Below, in pieces: positions 33,727-42,035 of a DNA stretch of 46,811 bases. This DNA is from Paludibacteraceae bacterium (lineage in GTDB: Bacteria; Bacteroidota; Bacteroidia; Bacteroidales; Paludibacteraceae): NCBI GenBank assembly GCA_017461505.1, contig JAFTXV010000009.1:1-46811 (forward strand), written 5' to 3'. Every line of letters starts with the position of its first letter. The first letter of the stretch is position 1. A program made the translations under genes and the position numbers. The notes below the pieces were generated by a model. The model worked only from the letters and a program-made list of their open reading frames with translations. It had not been told where the DNA came from and made no database searches.

Positions 33727-35196
33727 TCACTTCCTCCACAATACTCTCGTAAACAGCAGCAATACGGTGAATATCTCCAGACGACCAATCAGCATCACGA
33801 AGCTCATTACCCATTTTGCCACAGTAGGGAACGTGGCATACGTGCCTGCTGGACCAAACTGACCAATACTAATTCCCACATTACCAATAGCCGAAACAGC
33901 AGAACCAATAGCCTCATCGAAATCTACACCAGTAGCACAGAAAATCACCACCGTGACAGCTATGATGAAGACATAGAAAATTAAAAACGCCATGATATTA
34001 TTAATAGTCTGCTGAGGAACAGTTTTTTCGTTGAGTTTCACGGGGATAATCGCATTTGGGTGAATGCGGCGTTGAAACTCTGCCACGCCGTTCTTCAGGA
34101 TGATCGACAGTCGCACCCACTTGATTCCACCTGCTGTACTACCTGCACAAGCGCCCGTCAGCATCAAGAAGAAAATCACCACCCATGCCACTACTGGCCA
34201 ATACATATAGTCGGAAATGGTATAGCCCGTTGAGGTCATCGAACTAATCACCGTGAACAAACTATCGCGGAAAGCGCGCTCCATCTCCACACCCGACCAA
34301 CCTGGGCGAGCAATATACAGCCCTAAAGTCAGCAATACTGCAAATATTGCTACTGCTACACTATACCAACGCAACTCCTCATCTTTGAAGAAATAGCGAG
34401 CTTTGCCACGCAACAAATAGATAAGCAGCACGAAGTTGATACCCGAGACGAACATAAACAAGGTCACCGTATAGTGAATGGCTGCCGAATCATAGAACTC
34501 CAGACTGTTGTTATGCGTCGAGAATCCGCCTGTCGCAATCGTCGAGAAAGAGTGGCACACAGCGTCAAACACGTCCATACCGCACAACCACAATGCCACC
34601 ACTTCACTGACCGTCAGCAGCACATAGATGCTCCACATCATCTTTGCCGTATCCGAGATGCGAGGCGACACTTTCTCGTAAGTCAAGCCCGACACCTCGG
34701 CAGCGTAGAGCTGCATGCCATTCAGTCCGAAGATGGGTAATATAGCAATAGACAGCACAATGATTCCCATACCACCAATCCACTGCGTGAGCGACCGCCA
34801 GAAGAGCAGTCCGTGGGTAATGACCTCCAAATCAGGGATGATAGTAGCACCTGTAGTGGTAAAGCCCGACATACTCTCAAACCACGCATCGGTCAGCGTG
34901 GGCACTTGTCCACTGAGGTAATAGGGCAGCAATCCAAAGGCAGAGAACACCACCCATACCATTGCTACAATCACGTAGCCCTCTCGCTCGCCCATGCGCG
35001 ACTCAGCACGGCGACCCACTAGCAAGCCAATGACACCTGCCAGCAGCGTGATGATAGTGGATAGCAGAAACACTCCATTGTCTGGTTCGTTGTACCATAG
35101 ACTAACCCCCAGTGCCATAGTCATAAACACCGCCTCAATGAGCAGCAGTGCGCCCATCGTGCGGAATACCATCCGTGTGTTGAACGTCCGTGTCAT
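33727..35196 (-). CDS. trkH: TrkH potassium uptake membrane subunit
   Basis: 489 residues, four MPM-like pore units. Selectivity-filter segments are visible as SGFTTTGATI, HSFSTIATGGFSTHN, SSMTSTGYTISD and SAIGNVGISIGQFGP, each with the expected Gly. GACAGSTAGGIKWVR is the conserved TrkH loop. It forms the potassium-translocating dimer gated by the cytosolic TrkA ring. Overlaps trkA by 4 bases (ATGA), showing coupled translation. Confidence 0.95.
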   Translation of the reverse strand: MTRTFNTRMVFRTMGALLLIEAVFMTMALGVSLWYNEPDNGVFLLSTIITLLAGVIGLLVGRRAESRMGEREGYVIVAMVWVVFSAFGLLPYYLSGQVPTLTDAWFESMSGFTTTGATIIPDLEVITHGLLFWRSLTQWIGGMGIIVLSIAILPIFGLNGMQLYAAEVSGLTYEKVSPRISDTAKMMWSIYVLLTVSEVVALWLCGMDVFDAVCHSFSTIATGGFSTHNNSLEFYDSAAIHYTVTLFMFVSGINFVLLIYLLRGKARYFFKDEELRWYSVAVAIFAVLLTLGLYIARPGWSGVEMERAFRDSLFTVISSMTSTGYTISDYMYWPVVAWVVIFFLMLTGACAGSTAGGIKWVRLSIILKNGVAEFQRRIHPNAIIPVKLNEKTVPQQTINNIMAFLIFYVFIIAVTVVIFCATGVDFDEAIGSAVSAIGNVGISIGQFGPAGTYATFPTVAKWVMSFVMLIGRLEIFTVLLLFTRVLWRK

Positions 35197-36527
35197 TTGA
35201 AGAATTTCTCTAATTGTCTGATTACTTGGCTCTTGCAGAATACCACCACTTGGTCGCCTTGCAATATCTGCGTCTCACCATTCACCAATATGCCCTCACC
35301 TGCACGCACTATCGCACCGATATTTGCATCCTTGGGCAAACGCATATCACGAATCTTGCACTTCGTGATACGACTACCTTCCTCTGCCATAAACTCCACT
35401 ATCTCCGCATCAGCGCTCGTCAAGTTGCGCACATTCAGCACGCTCGCATCCAGCAACATCTGGTAGATATACGACGCGGCTATCGTCTTCTTGTTCAACA
35501 CCGTACCGATATCCAAACCCTCGGCCATTGGGATATAGTCGATATTCTCCACCTCGGCTATCGTCTTCTTTACGCCAAAACGCTTGGCAGCCATACAGGC
35601 AAAGATGTTTGCCTCACTGCTATCCGTCACGGCCACAAACGCATCCGCATCCTCGATGCCTTCATCCTTCAATACCGCCATATCGCTACCGTCTGCGTTG
35701 ATAATCAGAGCGTTGTTGATTTTCTCGCTGAGATGGTAGCAGTGCTCGCGGTCGGCTTCCAATATCTTGATACTCAAGTCGTCCGACAAGTTCTGCACCG
35801 TCTTCTGAGCAATCTTCGAACCGCCAAAGAATACGATATTCCTAATCTCCTGCTTCTGCTTACCCAATTGTTCACGCAGCACTTTCATGTTCTCGCGCGT
35901 ACATACGGCATACACCATATCATCGGCTTGTATTTCATCAGGGCCACTAGGAATGATGGTCTCTTGTCCGCGTTTGATAGCCACTACTCGGTATAATCCG
36001 TGATTGAAGAATCCTGACATAAATTGCTTGCCAATCACTTCCGCTCCTTCGCGTACTTTCACCACGCACAGCTCCAAGGCACCATCGCACAATGTCAGAT
36101 GGTAACGCATCCAGTTCGTCTTCAGCGAAGCGGTAATCTCCTGAGCCGCCAACAATTCGGGGTAAATCAAATGGTTCAATCCCATCTGCTCAAACAGACG
36201 CTTGTTCTCAGGTATCAAGTATTCATAATTGTCAATACGAGCCAACGTCTTCTTCGCACCCAACTGATTCGCCAGCAGACATGCCGTGATATTATCCGAC
36301 TCGGATGGTGTAACTGCGATGAAGAGGTCCACATCCTTCACCCCAATACTTTTCAAGTCGTATATAGATGTAGGGCTACCCACTTTCGTCAGCAGGTCGT
36401 AGTTCGCATCCAGATCGCCCAAACGGTCTTGGCGGTCGTCTATCAAACTTATATCCATATCCTCGCGCGATAGCAGCTTTGCCAAATGGCGACCTACTGC
36501 TCCAGCGCCTGCAATAATGATTCGCAT
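35193..36527 (-). CDS. trkA: TrkA potassium uptake regulatory subunit
   Basis: 444 residues, two tandem RCK units. The first NAD-binding strand is MRIIIAGAGAVGRHLAKLL and the second is NIVFFGGSKIAQKTV (about 232), each followed by a TrkA_C module. It binds NAD(H)/ATP/ADP and gates TrkH. The start lies 34 bases inside the end of dxs. Confidence 0.95.
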   Translation of the reverse strand: MRIIIAGAGAVGRHLAKLLSREDMDISLIDDRQDRLGDLDANYDLLTKVGSPTSIYDLKSIGVKDVDLFIAVTPSESDNITACLLANQLGAKKTLARIDNYEYLIPENKRLFEQMGLNHLIYPELLAAQEITASLKTNWMRYHLTLCDGALELCVVKVREGAEVIGKQFMSGFFNHGLYRVVAIKRGQETIIPSGPDEIQADDMVYAVCTRENMKVLREQLGKQKQEIRNIVFFGGSKIAQKTVQNLSDDLSIKILEADREHCYHLSEKINNALIINADGSDMAVLKDEGIEDADAFVAVTDSSEANIFACMAAKRFGVKKTIAEVENIDYIPMAEGLDIGTVLNKKTIAASYIYQMLLDASVLNVRNLTSADAEIVEFMAEEGSRITKCKIRDMRLPKDANIGAIVRAGEGILVNGETQILQGDQVVVFCKSQVIRQLEKFFK

Positions 36528-38602
36528 ATGCCTTCTTTATCTAGTTTTAACAAATGATACAATTCCTTCGTACTACCATGCTCCACAAACTGGTCATTCA
36601 CACCCAAGCGTATCACACGTGGTGTGTAACCATTATCTGCCATAAACTCAAGCACCGCACTACCTAAGCCACCACTGATTACACCATCCTCCACTGTGAT
36701 GATTGTAGTAAAGCGTTTGCCTATCTCGTGCAGCAAGTGCTCATCCATCGGCTTGAGCCATCGCATATCATAATGCGCCACTTGCCTTCTACCATCTACA
36801 GGCGAAGCCGATCCACCATCTACAGCCGCGTTAGCGGCGATCTTATCCCCTAATAACTCTATCGCCTCACTTACCGTATTTCCTATCGCACCAATACTCA
36901 ACACCGCCACCCGCCTACCATCTACAGGCGAAGCCGATCTACCATCTACAGGCGCAGCCGATCTACCATCTTCCGCCTCTCTCAAGCATACACCTTTGCC
37001 GATAGTCACCTTCGCCTCATCGCCTAATCGCCTCATCGCCTCATCGCCTTCATTCGTTCTGCCACGAGGATATCGAATAGCTATCGGACCATCATAATCC
37101 TTCGCCAGCAACATCATACCCTCCAAATCGTCTTTCGTCATAGGAGCACCTATCACCATGTTAGGAATCGGACGCAAGAAAGCCAAATCCAACAAACCAT
37201 GGTGCGTCGCACCATCATTACCTACGATACCCGCACGGTCTATACAGAACACTACGGGCAACTTAGGAAGAGCCACATCGTGGATGATATTGTCGTATGC
37301 TCGTTGCAAGAAACTCGAATAGATATTACAATATGGCTTCATGCCTGCTTTCGCCATACCTGCGGAGAAGGTCACGGCATGACCCTCTGCTATACCCACA
37401 TCAAACACACGCTCGGGCATCTCACGCTGCAAGATGTTCATGCTACAGCCGCTAGGCATTGCTGGCGTCACGCCAACGATGCGTTCGTCCTCTTTTGCCA
37501 GTTGCAGTAGTTGGTTGCCAAAGACTTCTTGCCATAATGGTTCCTGTGCCTTTGTTCTACCATCTACAGGCGTAGCCGATCTTCCATCTACAGCCGCTTC
37601 TGCGGCGATCTGCAGCGCAGCTGCCCGCCTCTCGCCTGTGGCAACATTAAATTCCCCCGGAGCATGCCAAGTCGTCTGGTCATTCTCTGCCGGCTCATAA
37701 CCCTTACCTTTCTTCGTGATGATATGCAGCACTTTGGGACCCTCGTAATCTTTTATCTCTTGGAAGATACGAATCAAACTCAGCACATCGTGACCATCCG
37801 CTGGGCCGAAATACCGAAGATTCAAGCCTTGGAAAATATTATTTCCTTGCTTCGTCAAAATCGCCTTTAGGTTATTCGTCAAACGCTGCACACGACCCTT
37901 GTTGTCATCCGTGATTAGGCGCAACTTACGCGCTGCACGATATATCCACCAGCGCCAGTTGTTGTAGCGTTTGCTAGTGGTCAAATCCACCAAGTATTGC
38001 GTAAAACCACCTTTGATAGGGTCGATGGCCATATTGTTGTCATTCAGCACAATCAGCAGATTATTCTTGGTCATCGAGGTGTTGTTCAATCCCTCAAAGG
38101 CCAATCCACCCGTCATCGCACCATCACCTATCACCGCCACCACTCGCTTTCTACCATCTCCAGGCGCAGCCGATCTACCATCTCCAGCCGCTTTGGCGGC
38201 GATCTCACTCCCTATCTCTATTCCCAACGCCGCTGAGATACTATTGCTCGCATGACCCGCAACAAATGCATCATACTCACTCTCGGCTGGATTAGTAAAG
38301 GGGGATAAGCCCTTAAACTGACGATTCGTATGAAAACGCTCACGACGACCTGTCAATATCTTATGCGCATATGCTTGATGACCCACATCCCATACCAATT
38401 GGTCATGGGGCGTATCAAACACATAATGCAACGCTACGGTCAACTCCACGGTGCCCAGAGACGAACCTAAGTGACCAGGGTTGTGACTCAACTCTTCTAC
38501 GATAAATGCACGCAATTCTTCGCATACATCAGGCAACACTTGCCTAGGCAAGGCCTTCAGATCGCTAGGATATTGTATGGTATGTAAGTATTTATATTTC
38601 AT
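36494..38602 (-). CDS. dxs: 1-deoxy-D-xylulose-5-phosphate synthase carrying four in-frame repeat insertions
   Basis: 702 residues from MKYKYLHTIQ; an upstream in-frame start at 38746 runs through the promoter and is rejected. DXS makes DXP from pyruvate and glyceraldehyde-3-phosphate for isoprenoids. HNPGHLGSSLG, the ThDP motif GDGAMTGG (159-166), LNDNNMAI, and AEGHAVTFSAGMAKAG are intact, so it should be active. It is about 70-80 residues longer than typical DXS (about 620-635). The excess lies at residues about 134-152, 325-352, 516-563 and 588-606, all containing DGRSA(A/S/T)P(V/G)DGR, each in a position where other DXS proteins have a loop or the interdomain linker. Confidence 0.95.
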   Translation of the reverse strand: MKYKYLHTIQYPSDLKALPRQVLPDVCEELRAFIVEELSHNPGHLGSSLGTVELTVALHYVFDTPHDQLVWDVGHQAYAHKILTGRRERFHTNRQFKGLSPFTNPAESEYDAFVAGHASNSISAALGIEIGSEIAAKAAGDGRSAAPGDGRKRVVAVIGDGAMTGGLAFEGLNNTSMTKNNLLIVLNDNNMAIDPIKGGFTQYLVDLTTSKRYNNWRWWIYRAARKLRLITDDNKGRVQRLTNNLKAILTKQGNNIFQGLNLRYFGPADGHDVLSLIRIFQEIKDYEGPKVLHIITKKGKGYEPAENDQTTWHAPGEFNVATGERRAAALQIAAEAAVDGRSATPVDGRTKAQEPLWQEVFGNQLLQLAKEDERIVGVTPAMPSGCSMNILQREMPERVFDVGIAEGHAVTFSAGMAKAGMKPYCNIYSSFLQRAYDNIIHDVALPKLPVVFCIDRAGIVGNDGATHHGLLDLAFLRPIPNMVIGAPMTKDDLEGMMLLAKDYDGPIAIRYPRGRTNEGDEAMRRLGDEAKVTIGKGVCLREAEDGRSAAPVDGRSASPVDGRRVAVLSIGAIGNTVSEAIELLGDKIAANAAVDGGSASPVDGRRQVAHYDMRWLKPMDEHLLHEIGKRFTTIITVEDGVISGGLGSAVLEFMADNGYTPRVIRLGVNDQFVEHGSTKELYHLLKLDKEGICESLLQALEQ
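36789..36843 (-). repeat. AGATCG palindromic element in dxs, site 4
   Basis: Coding strand: AGATCGCCGC-TAAC-GCGGCTGTAGAT then GGTGGATCGGCTTCGCCTG and TAGATGGTAG. Encodes about IAANAAVDGGSASPVDGRR. Stem GCCGC/GCGGC is perfect. Confidence 0.9.
36915..36972 (-). repeat. AGATCG palindromic element in dxs, site 3
   Basis: Two and a half 24-bp units encoding EDGRSAAPVDGRSASPVDGR. Loops between GGC and GCC are TGC and TTC. It lies just after GKGVCLREA. Confidence 0.9.
37012..37049 (-). repeat. 8-bp tandem repeat in dxs
   Basis: Coding strand GGCGATGA, GGCGATGA, GGCGATTA, GGCGATGA, then a partial copy. It encodes EGDEAMRRLGDEA. Because 8 is not a multiple of 3 the peptide is not periodic, and any change of one unit would shift the frame. 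Confidence 0.8.
37557..37611 (-). repeat. AGATCG palindromic element in dxs, site 2
   Basis: Coding strand AGATCGCCGCAGAAGCGGCTG, then TAGATGGAAGATCGGCTACG and CCTGTAGATGGTAG; encodes AAEAAVDGRSATPVDGR. Directly upstream the run GGCGAGAGGCGGGCAGCTGC (ERRAA) may be a further repeat remnant. It lies in the linker between the ThDP and pyrimidine domains. Confidence 0.9.
38151..38205 (-). repeat. AGATCG palindromic element in dxs, site 1
   Basis: Coding strand AGATCGCCGC-CAAA-GCGGCTGGAGAT, then GGTAGATCGGCTGCGCCTGG and AGATGGTAG; encodes IAAKAAGDGRSAAPGDGR immediately before the strand VVAVIGDG. Both TGTAGAT blocks are changed to TGGAGAT, a change shared by both units of this copy. Confidence 0.9.
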
Positions 38603-38629
38603 TTCCAATCGTATATACACATTTCGCTG

Positions 38630-38661
38630 CAAAGATACTGCTTTTTTCTCATATCTCCAAA
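38630..38661 (-). promoter_or_regulatory. promoter of the dxs operon
   Basis: Minus strand TTTG (38661-38658), 20 bases, TATCTTTG (38637-38630), 27 bases upstream of the dxs ATG. It supports the start at 38602 and could serve all genes down to coaE (29332). Confidence 0.85.
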
Positions 38662-38687
38662 TTTCTTCGCATTTTATGCCAATATAC

Positions 38688-38718
38688 TTGCATATATCAA
38701 AAAAAAACACTACCTTTG
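38688..38718 (+). promoter_or_regulatory. promoter of the DUF6922/AbiEii pair
   Basis: TTG (38688-38690), 20 bases, TACCTTTG (38711-38718), 31 bases before the ATG at 38750. Confidence 0.82.
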
Positions 38719-38730
38719 CACCGCAAAGGT
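38712..38730 (+). promoter_or_regulatory. inverted repeat overlapping the -7 box (candidate operator)
   Basis: ACCTTTGC (38712-38719) and GCAAAGGT (38723-38730) are perfect inverted repeats around ACC, covering the -7 box and the expected transcription start. A protein bound here would block RNA polymerase, as expected for an autoregulated toxin-antitoxin pair. Which protein binds is not known. Confidence 0.6.
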
Positions 38731-38749
38731 CAAAATAAACGAACAAGGT

Positions 38750-39082
38750 ATGCTACAACCACAAGCCAAACAACAACTGATTGGACTCTTGAAGCAGGAG
38801 CAATGCTTTTGGTCTTATAGTCCAGATTCTATTGATAACATCTCAGATGATATATTGATAGAAAAGGTTTTGTTGTACCTTGACATGCCAGAGATTGACC
38901 TGTTGTTTCATATATATCCCTATCAGAAAATAAAACAAGTTTGGTTGGACAAATTGATTCCTCAATTGGATTATTACTATTCGTTGAATCGTTTCTTTGC
39001 ATGGTACTATTTCAAATCTAAACGCCCCGACCAATATGTAAAATCTATGGCAACACGCCGTTTCAATCGAAAATTCAAATGA
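38750..39082 (+). CDS. DUF6922-type putative antitoxin
   Basis: 110 residues, no signal peptide. FWSYSPDSIDNISDDILIEK, DMPEIDLLFHIYPYQKIKQVW and LNRFFAWYYFKSKRPDQY match the short Bacteroidetes family now called DUF6922, usually found directly upstream of AbiEii-type nucleotidyltransferase genes. By position it takes the place of the AbiEi antitoxin, though it is smaller and has no obvious winged-helix region that I can point to. Overlaps the next gene by 4 bases (ATGA). Confidence 0.8.
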   Translation: MLQPQAKQQLIGLLKQEQCFWSYSPDSIDNISDDILIEKVLLYLDMPEIDLLFHIYPYQKIKQVWLDKLIPQLDYYYSLNRFFAWYYFKSKRPDQYVKSMATRRFNRKFK

Positions 39083-39720
39083 TAGGTTTAGCTCCGCATA
39101 CTGGTAAGATTATTGATGCAGTAGCACAATTAGATTGTATCCGTCCGTATTGGTTAGTAGGAGGGACAGCGTTGTCATTGCAATTGCATACCCGCCAAAG
39201 CGAAGATTTAGACTTCCAAAAATGGCGCACATCTAAGGATGAAAAGATGGAGGTTGCTTGGGATGTGATAGAAAAAGAGTTGTCCACTATCGGAGAGATT
39301 GAGCGCAGAGATATTTACGACTTTGACCATGTGGAGTTTCGTGTTGCTGGAGTAAAATTCTCTTTTTACGCATGCGATAAATACTCCCCAGTACAAAACG
39401 AAGTCATCTATCAAGGCAATATCAAACTGGCTGATGTGATGGCTATTGGAGCGATGAAAATGGAAGTGATGCTCAGAAGAAGCAATTTCCGTGATTATTA
39501 TGACATCTATTCTATTTTGCAAACGGGTATCGACATTCATGAATTGATGAATCATGCCTTGCAATACTCGCGCCATCGTCTCAAGAGCAAGAACCTTTTG
39601 TCTATGCTCACAAGAGGCGAGTTATTTGCGCAAGATGCTAATTTCCATTTGCTAGAACCTATATATAATGTATCTGCTCAAGAAATTGAGAGTTATATCA
39701 AAAATTGTCTAACCAAATAA
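39079..39720 (+). CDS. AbiEii/AbiGii-type nucleotidyltransferase toxin
   Basis: 213 residues. YWLVGGTALSLQLHTRQSEDLDFQKW carries the nucleotidyltransferase GG[ST] and DxD motifs (Asp49 and Asp51 region) with Arg/Ser of the AbiEii family. DVMAIGAMKMEVMLRRSNFRDYYDIYSIL fits the second conserved block (K...R...RDYYD). AbiEii proteins act as GTP-dependent or CTP-using tRNA-modifying toxins in phage defence and plasmid maintenance. Coupled to the DUF6922 gene; a terminator follows. Confidence 0.88.
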   Translation: MIGLAPHTGKIIDAVAQLDCIRPYWLVGGTALSLQLHTRQSEDLDFQKWRTSKDEKMEVAWDVIEKELSTIGEIERRDIYDFDHVEFRVAGVKFSFYACDKYSPVQNEVIYQGNIKLADVMAIGAMKMEVMLRRSNFRDYYDIYSILQTGIDIHELMNHALQYSRHRLKSKNLLSMLTRGELFAQDANFHLLEPIYNVSAQEIESYIKNCLTK

Positions 39721-39747
39721 AACAACTTATCACTCATCCTTTACACG

Positions 39748-39784
39748 AAAAAATCGCATAGCCCTTGCGCATATGCGATTTTTT
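39748..39784 (+). terminator. terminator of the toxin gene
   Basis: AAAAAATCGCATA (39748-39760) pairs perfectly with TATGCGATTTTTT (39772-39784) around 11 bases, followed by one more T. The A/T ends make it usable from either side. Confidence 0.88.
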
Positions 39785-39793
39785 TACTACCTT

Positions 39794-39830
39794 CAGTACA
39801 CAAGCAACCACCAAAACAGCGTTGGCACAT
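39794..39830 (+). repeat. 37-base fragment of the XRE regulator gene
   Basis: 36 of 37 bases equal 45818-45854 inside the XRE gene (one G to A change). Flanks are unrelated. It has no intact reading frame here. It may be the trace of an earlier XRE/VapE element or a recombination scar. Confidence 0.85.
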
Positions 39831-39895
39831 ATTGACCGATTTTTTTGTGAGATTTGCAAATAAAAGTTGAGATTTGGCGAAAAATGTAGAAAATA

Positions 39896-39927
39896 TTGGT
39901 GTATGTCGGAAAAATGTAGTACCTTTG
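39896..39927 (+). promoter_or_regulatory. promoter of the TPR regulator gene
   Basis: TTG (39896-39898), 21 bases, TACCTTTG (39920-39927). The most likely start codon (39936) is only 8 bases past the -7 box, so the transcript would have a leader of a few bases at most. Confidence 0.75.
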
Positions 39928-39935
39928 TTGGCGGA

Positions 39936-41414
39936 ATGAGAATTTCGATAGCACATATATTCAGTCAGGCATGCAGAATGGTCTGTGTGGTGGGATTGGT
40001 GTGTAGTGCGATGTGTGGACTAAGTTCGTGTGGTTGGCGTGAGGCAAAAGAGGTTATTATCACAGCAGATAGCTTGGATCAGACGGAGCATGTAATCTAT
40101 GATGACACCGCTGCGCTCGGAAGAGCCATCCGCAGTTTAGATAATCCATTTGGTCGATTATTCCAACGTAATACCCTTGGCAAAGCATATTATTATATGG
40201 GGCGCAACTATAGCCTGTCCGATCAGATTGCAGAAGCTGCAGAATGTTATATCGAAGCAGACCGTTTGCAGATAGACGACCCTATTTATCGTGGACGCGT
40301 CAATTCGTGCATGGGATATATCTGCGCACAAAATAACAACGATAGTTTAGCATTGATATTCTATGAGCGTGCAAGTGAGGATTTTAAAGAGAGCGAAAAT
40401 GAGTGGCGGTATGCACAAAGTTTATTGGATAGAATAGAGTTCAATGTCAAGCTCCTAAATTATGTAGTAGCAGATAGTCTGTTGCAGATAGCGCAATCCT
40501 ATCAATTGGATAGCGCCTATCAAGCACGTTATTATGAAACAAAGGGACTTTATTTTTACGAACAACAGCAGCATGATTCTGCATTGGTATATTTTCAGAA
40601 AGGATTAGATTATTGGCAGAGTGAGCAAGATAAATGCTTTAGTTGGTTGAAGATGATGCAGATATATTTCCATACAAACCAGATGGATAATGCGTTGTTT
40701 TATTCCAATCTGTTGATTTCCACATCTAATAATCCCAACTATTTATCCAACGCTTACTATTGTTTGCTATTGGATGCGCAAAAACAAAATGATGCTGAAA
40801 GAATGAGCGAATATACCCATGCACGTTCTGATGCACAGAAGTTATTGCGTAATCATACCAATCAATATGCAACAGCAACACCTCAATTAGAAAACTATTT
40901 ACAAAATCCACATCCCTGGCATTGGGTATGGATTACGTTGAGTCTTATAGTAGTTATTTGCATCATTTTAGCTCTAGGTGCAGTCGTGTATCGCCAACGC
41001 AACCGCATAGCATGTGAGCAGATACAGCAATTATCTACACACGTAGAAAATCAAGAAGCTCGCTTAACGCAAGAATTAGTGTATCGTCAATTTCATGAAA
41101 AATTATCAGAAATTGTGAATAAATACCATACTCCACATAAGCGTTGGAGGCAATATTCCATGCTGAAAAGAGATATTAATCCATGGTTACACACTTGGTT
41201 TCAAAAGTTAGACACCTTACCGTTGTCAGAACAAGAAAAAATATTCTGCACAATCAGTTTGATTTATTCTCATTTAACGGATGTGGAAATAGCAGAGTAC
41301 ATGTGCTATGCTAAAGAAAGTATTCGCATCATCAAACATCGATTGTTAAAAAAAATAGGTATTTCTAATGCCGAATTCTCTAATTTCTTACACAATTTAT
41401 CTATTGACGGGTAA
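39936..41414 (+). CDS. TPR-containing membrane regulator with C-terminal HTH
   Basis: 492 residues from MRISIAHIFSQ (an upstream in-frame start at 39867 precedes the promoter). Lipoprotein-like signal ending GLSSC; helical TPR-like repeats (about 50-320; for example LGKAYYYMGRNYSLSDQIAE and KGLYFYEQQQHDSALVYFQKG); one transmembrane helix (WVWITLSLIVVICIILAL); a coiled coil; and a C-terminal region LSEQEKIFCTISLIYSHLTD with EIAEYMCYAKESIRIIKHRL, a LuxR-like helix-turn-helix. This architecture is a Bacteroidales one-component sensor: periplasmic repeats sense a ligand, and the cytosolic HTH binds DNA. Target genes are probably the secreted cluster downstream. Confidence 0.82.
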   Translation: MRISIAHIFSQACRMVCVVGLVCSAMCGLSSCGWREAKEVIITADSLDQTEHVIYDDTAALGRAIRSLDNPFGRLFQRNTLGKAYYYMGRNYSLSDQIAEAAECYIEADRLQIDDPIYRGRVNSCMGYICAQNNNDSLALIFYERASEDFKESENEWRYAQSLLDRIEFNVKLLNYVVADSLLQIAQSYQLDSAYQARYYETKGLYFYEQQQHDSALVYFQKGLDYWQSEQDKCFSWLKMMQIYFHTNQMDNALFYSNLLISTSNNPNYLSNAYYCLLLDAQKQNDAERMSEYTHARSDAQKLLRNHTNQYATATPQLENYLQNPHPWHWVWITLSLIVVICIILALGAVVYRQRNRIACEQIQQLSTHVENQEARLTQELVYRQFHEKLSEIVNKYHTPHKRWRQYSMLKRDINPWLHTWFQKLDTLPLSEQEKIFCTISLIYSHLTDVEIAEYMCYAKESIRIIKHRLLKKIGISNAEFSNFLHNLSIDG

Positions 41415-41565
41415 TCTCAATTTATTGAGCACGTTAACAGTTATGTCTATAATGTGTTGATATTCAACAAATTACCCACCCCTATAGCGTTAACAAATGA
41501 CGTAAACTATTGTGCAACTCGTAGTATTGTTATAATTTTGCAAAAATTTTTAAAACAACAGTACT
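41415..41565. other. spacer between regulator and secreted cluster
   Basis: 151 bases. A 6-bp hairpin CTCAAT/ATTGAG (41416-41429) and a palindrome TGTTGATATTCAACA (41454-41468) are visible; the latter could be a regulator site upstream of the promoter at 41510. Confidence 0.4.
41510..41540 (+). promoter_or_regulatory. promoter of the small secreted protein gene
   Basis: TTG (41510-41512), 20 bases, TAATTTTG (41533-41540), 25 bases upstream of the ATG at 41566. Confidence 0.8.
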
Positions 41566-41937
41566 ATGAAGAAATTTTTTATTCTTGCATTGTTCGTACT
41601 AGGTATGTGCAATGCACCCGTATTCGGAATGGAACATGAAATTGTTTTAACCGAACTTTATTCCATTATGCCCTTGGACGATCCGGATGATGATGGCGCT
41701 GGTGGAAGACCTAATCCTAATCAATTCCGCGCATTTATCAGCGGCAATCTATTATCTATTGGTGCATACACGGATATGCCTGCGTATGTAGAAGTTATTG
41801 ACGATGAAACTGGTGAAGTGGTAGCTGATGATGAGTTTGACGCTGAAACAGAAACAACTATCAATAAAGCAGGTTCGTATATCGTTCAAATCTACTCGGG
41901 CAACACCATCATGACTGGTGAGTTTGAAGTAGAATAG
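41566..41937 (+). CDS. small secreted protein, DUF3244-like
   Basis: 123 residues. Signal peptide MKKFFILALFVLGMCNAPVFG, then an acidic stretch with LDDPDDDGAGG, then a compact beta-rich domain (about 50-123) with LLSIGAYTDMPAYVEVIDDE and AGSYIVQIYSGNTIMTGEFEVE, which resembles the Ig-like DUF3244 module of Bacteroides exported proteins. No catalytic residues recognised. It opens the cluster downstream of the TPR regulator and may be a ligand, inhibitor or partner of the protease encoded next. Confidence 0.65.
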   Translation: MKKFFILALFVLGMCNAPVFGMEHEIVLTELYSIMPLDDPDDDGAGGRPNPNQFRAFISGNLLSIGAYTDMPAYVEVIDDETGEVVADDEFDAETETTINKAGSYIVQIYSGNTIMTGEFEVE

Positions 41938-42035
41938 ATAACAACATCTAGTAATATAAATAGATATATCAAATGTAACAATTAATCTTGTACAAATAAC
42001 CAACACACAAGGAGAAATCATGTTAATTTCAATGC

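Noticed and set aside
35214-35996. 260-residue open frame on the plus strand
   Set aside because: Lies fully antisense to trkA, which has complete conserved motifs. The translation is His/Leu/Arg-rich without family resemblance. A shadow.
38603-38746. 48-residue N-terminal extension of dxs
   Set aside because: It would be translated from upstream of a consensus promoter (38630-38661) and includes no conserved residues.
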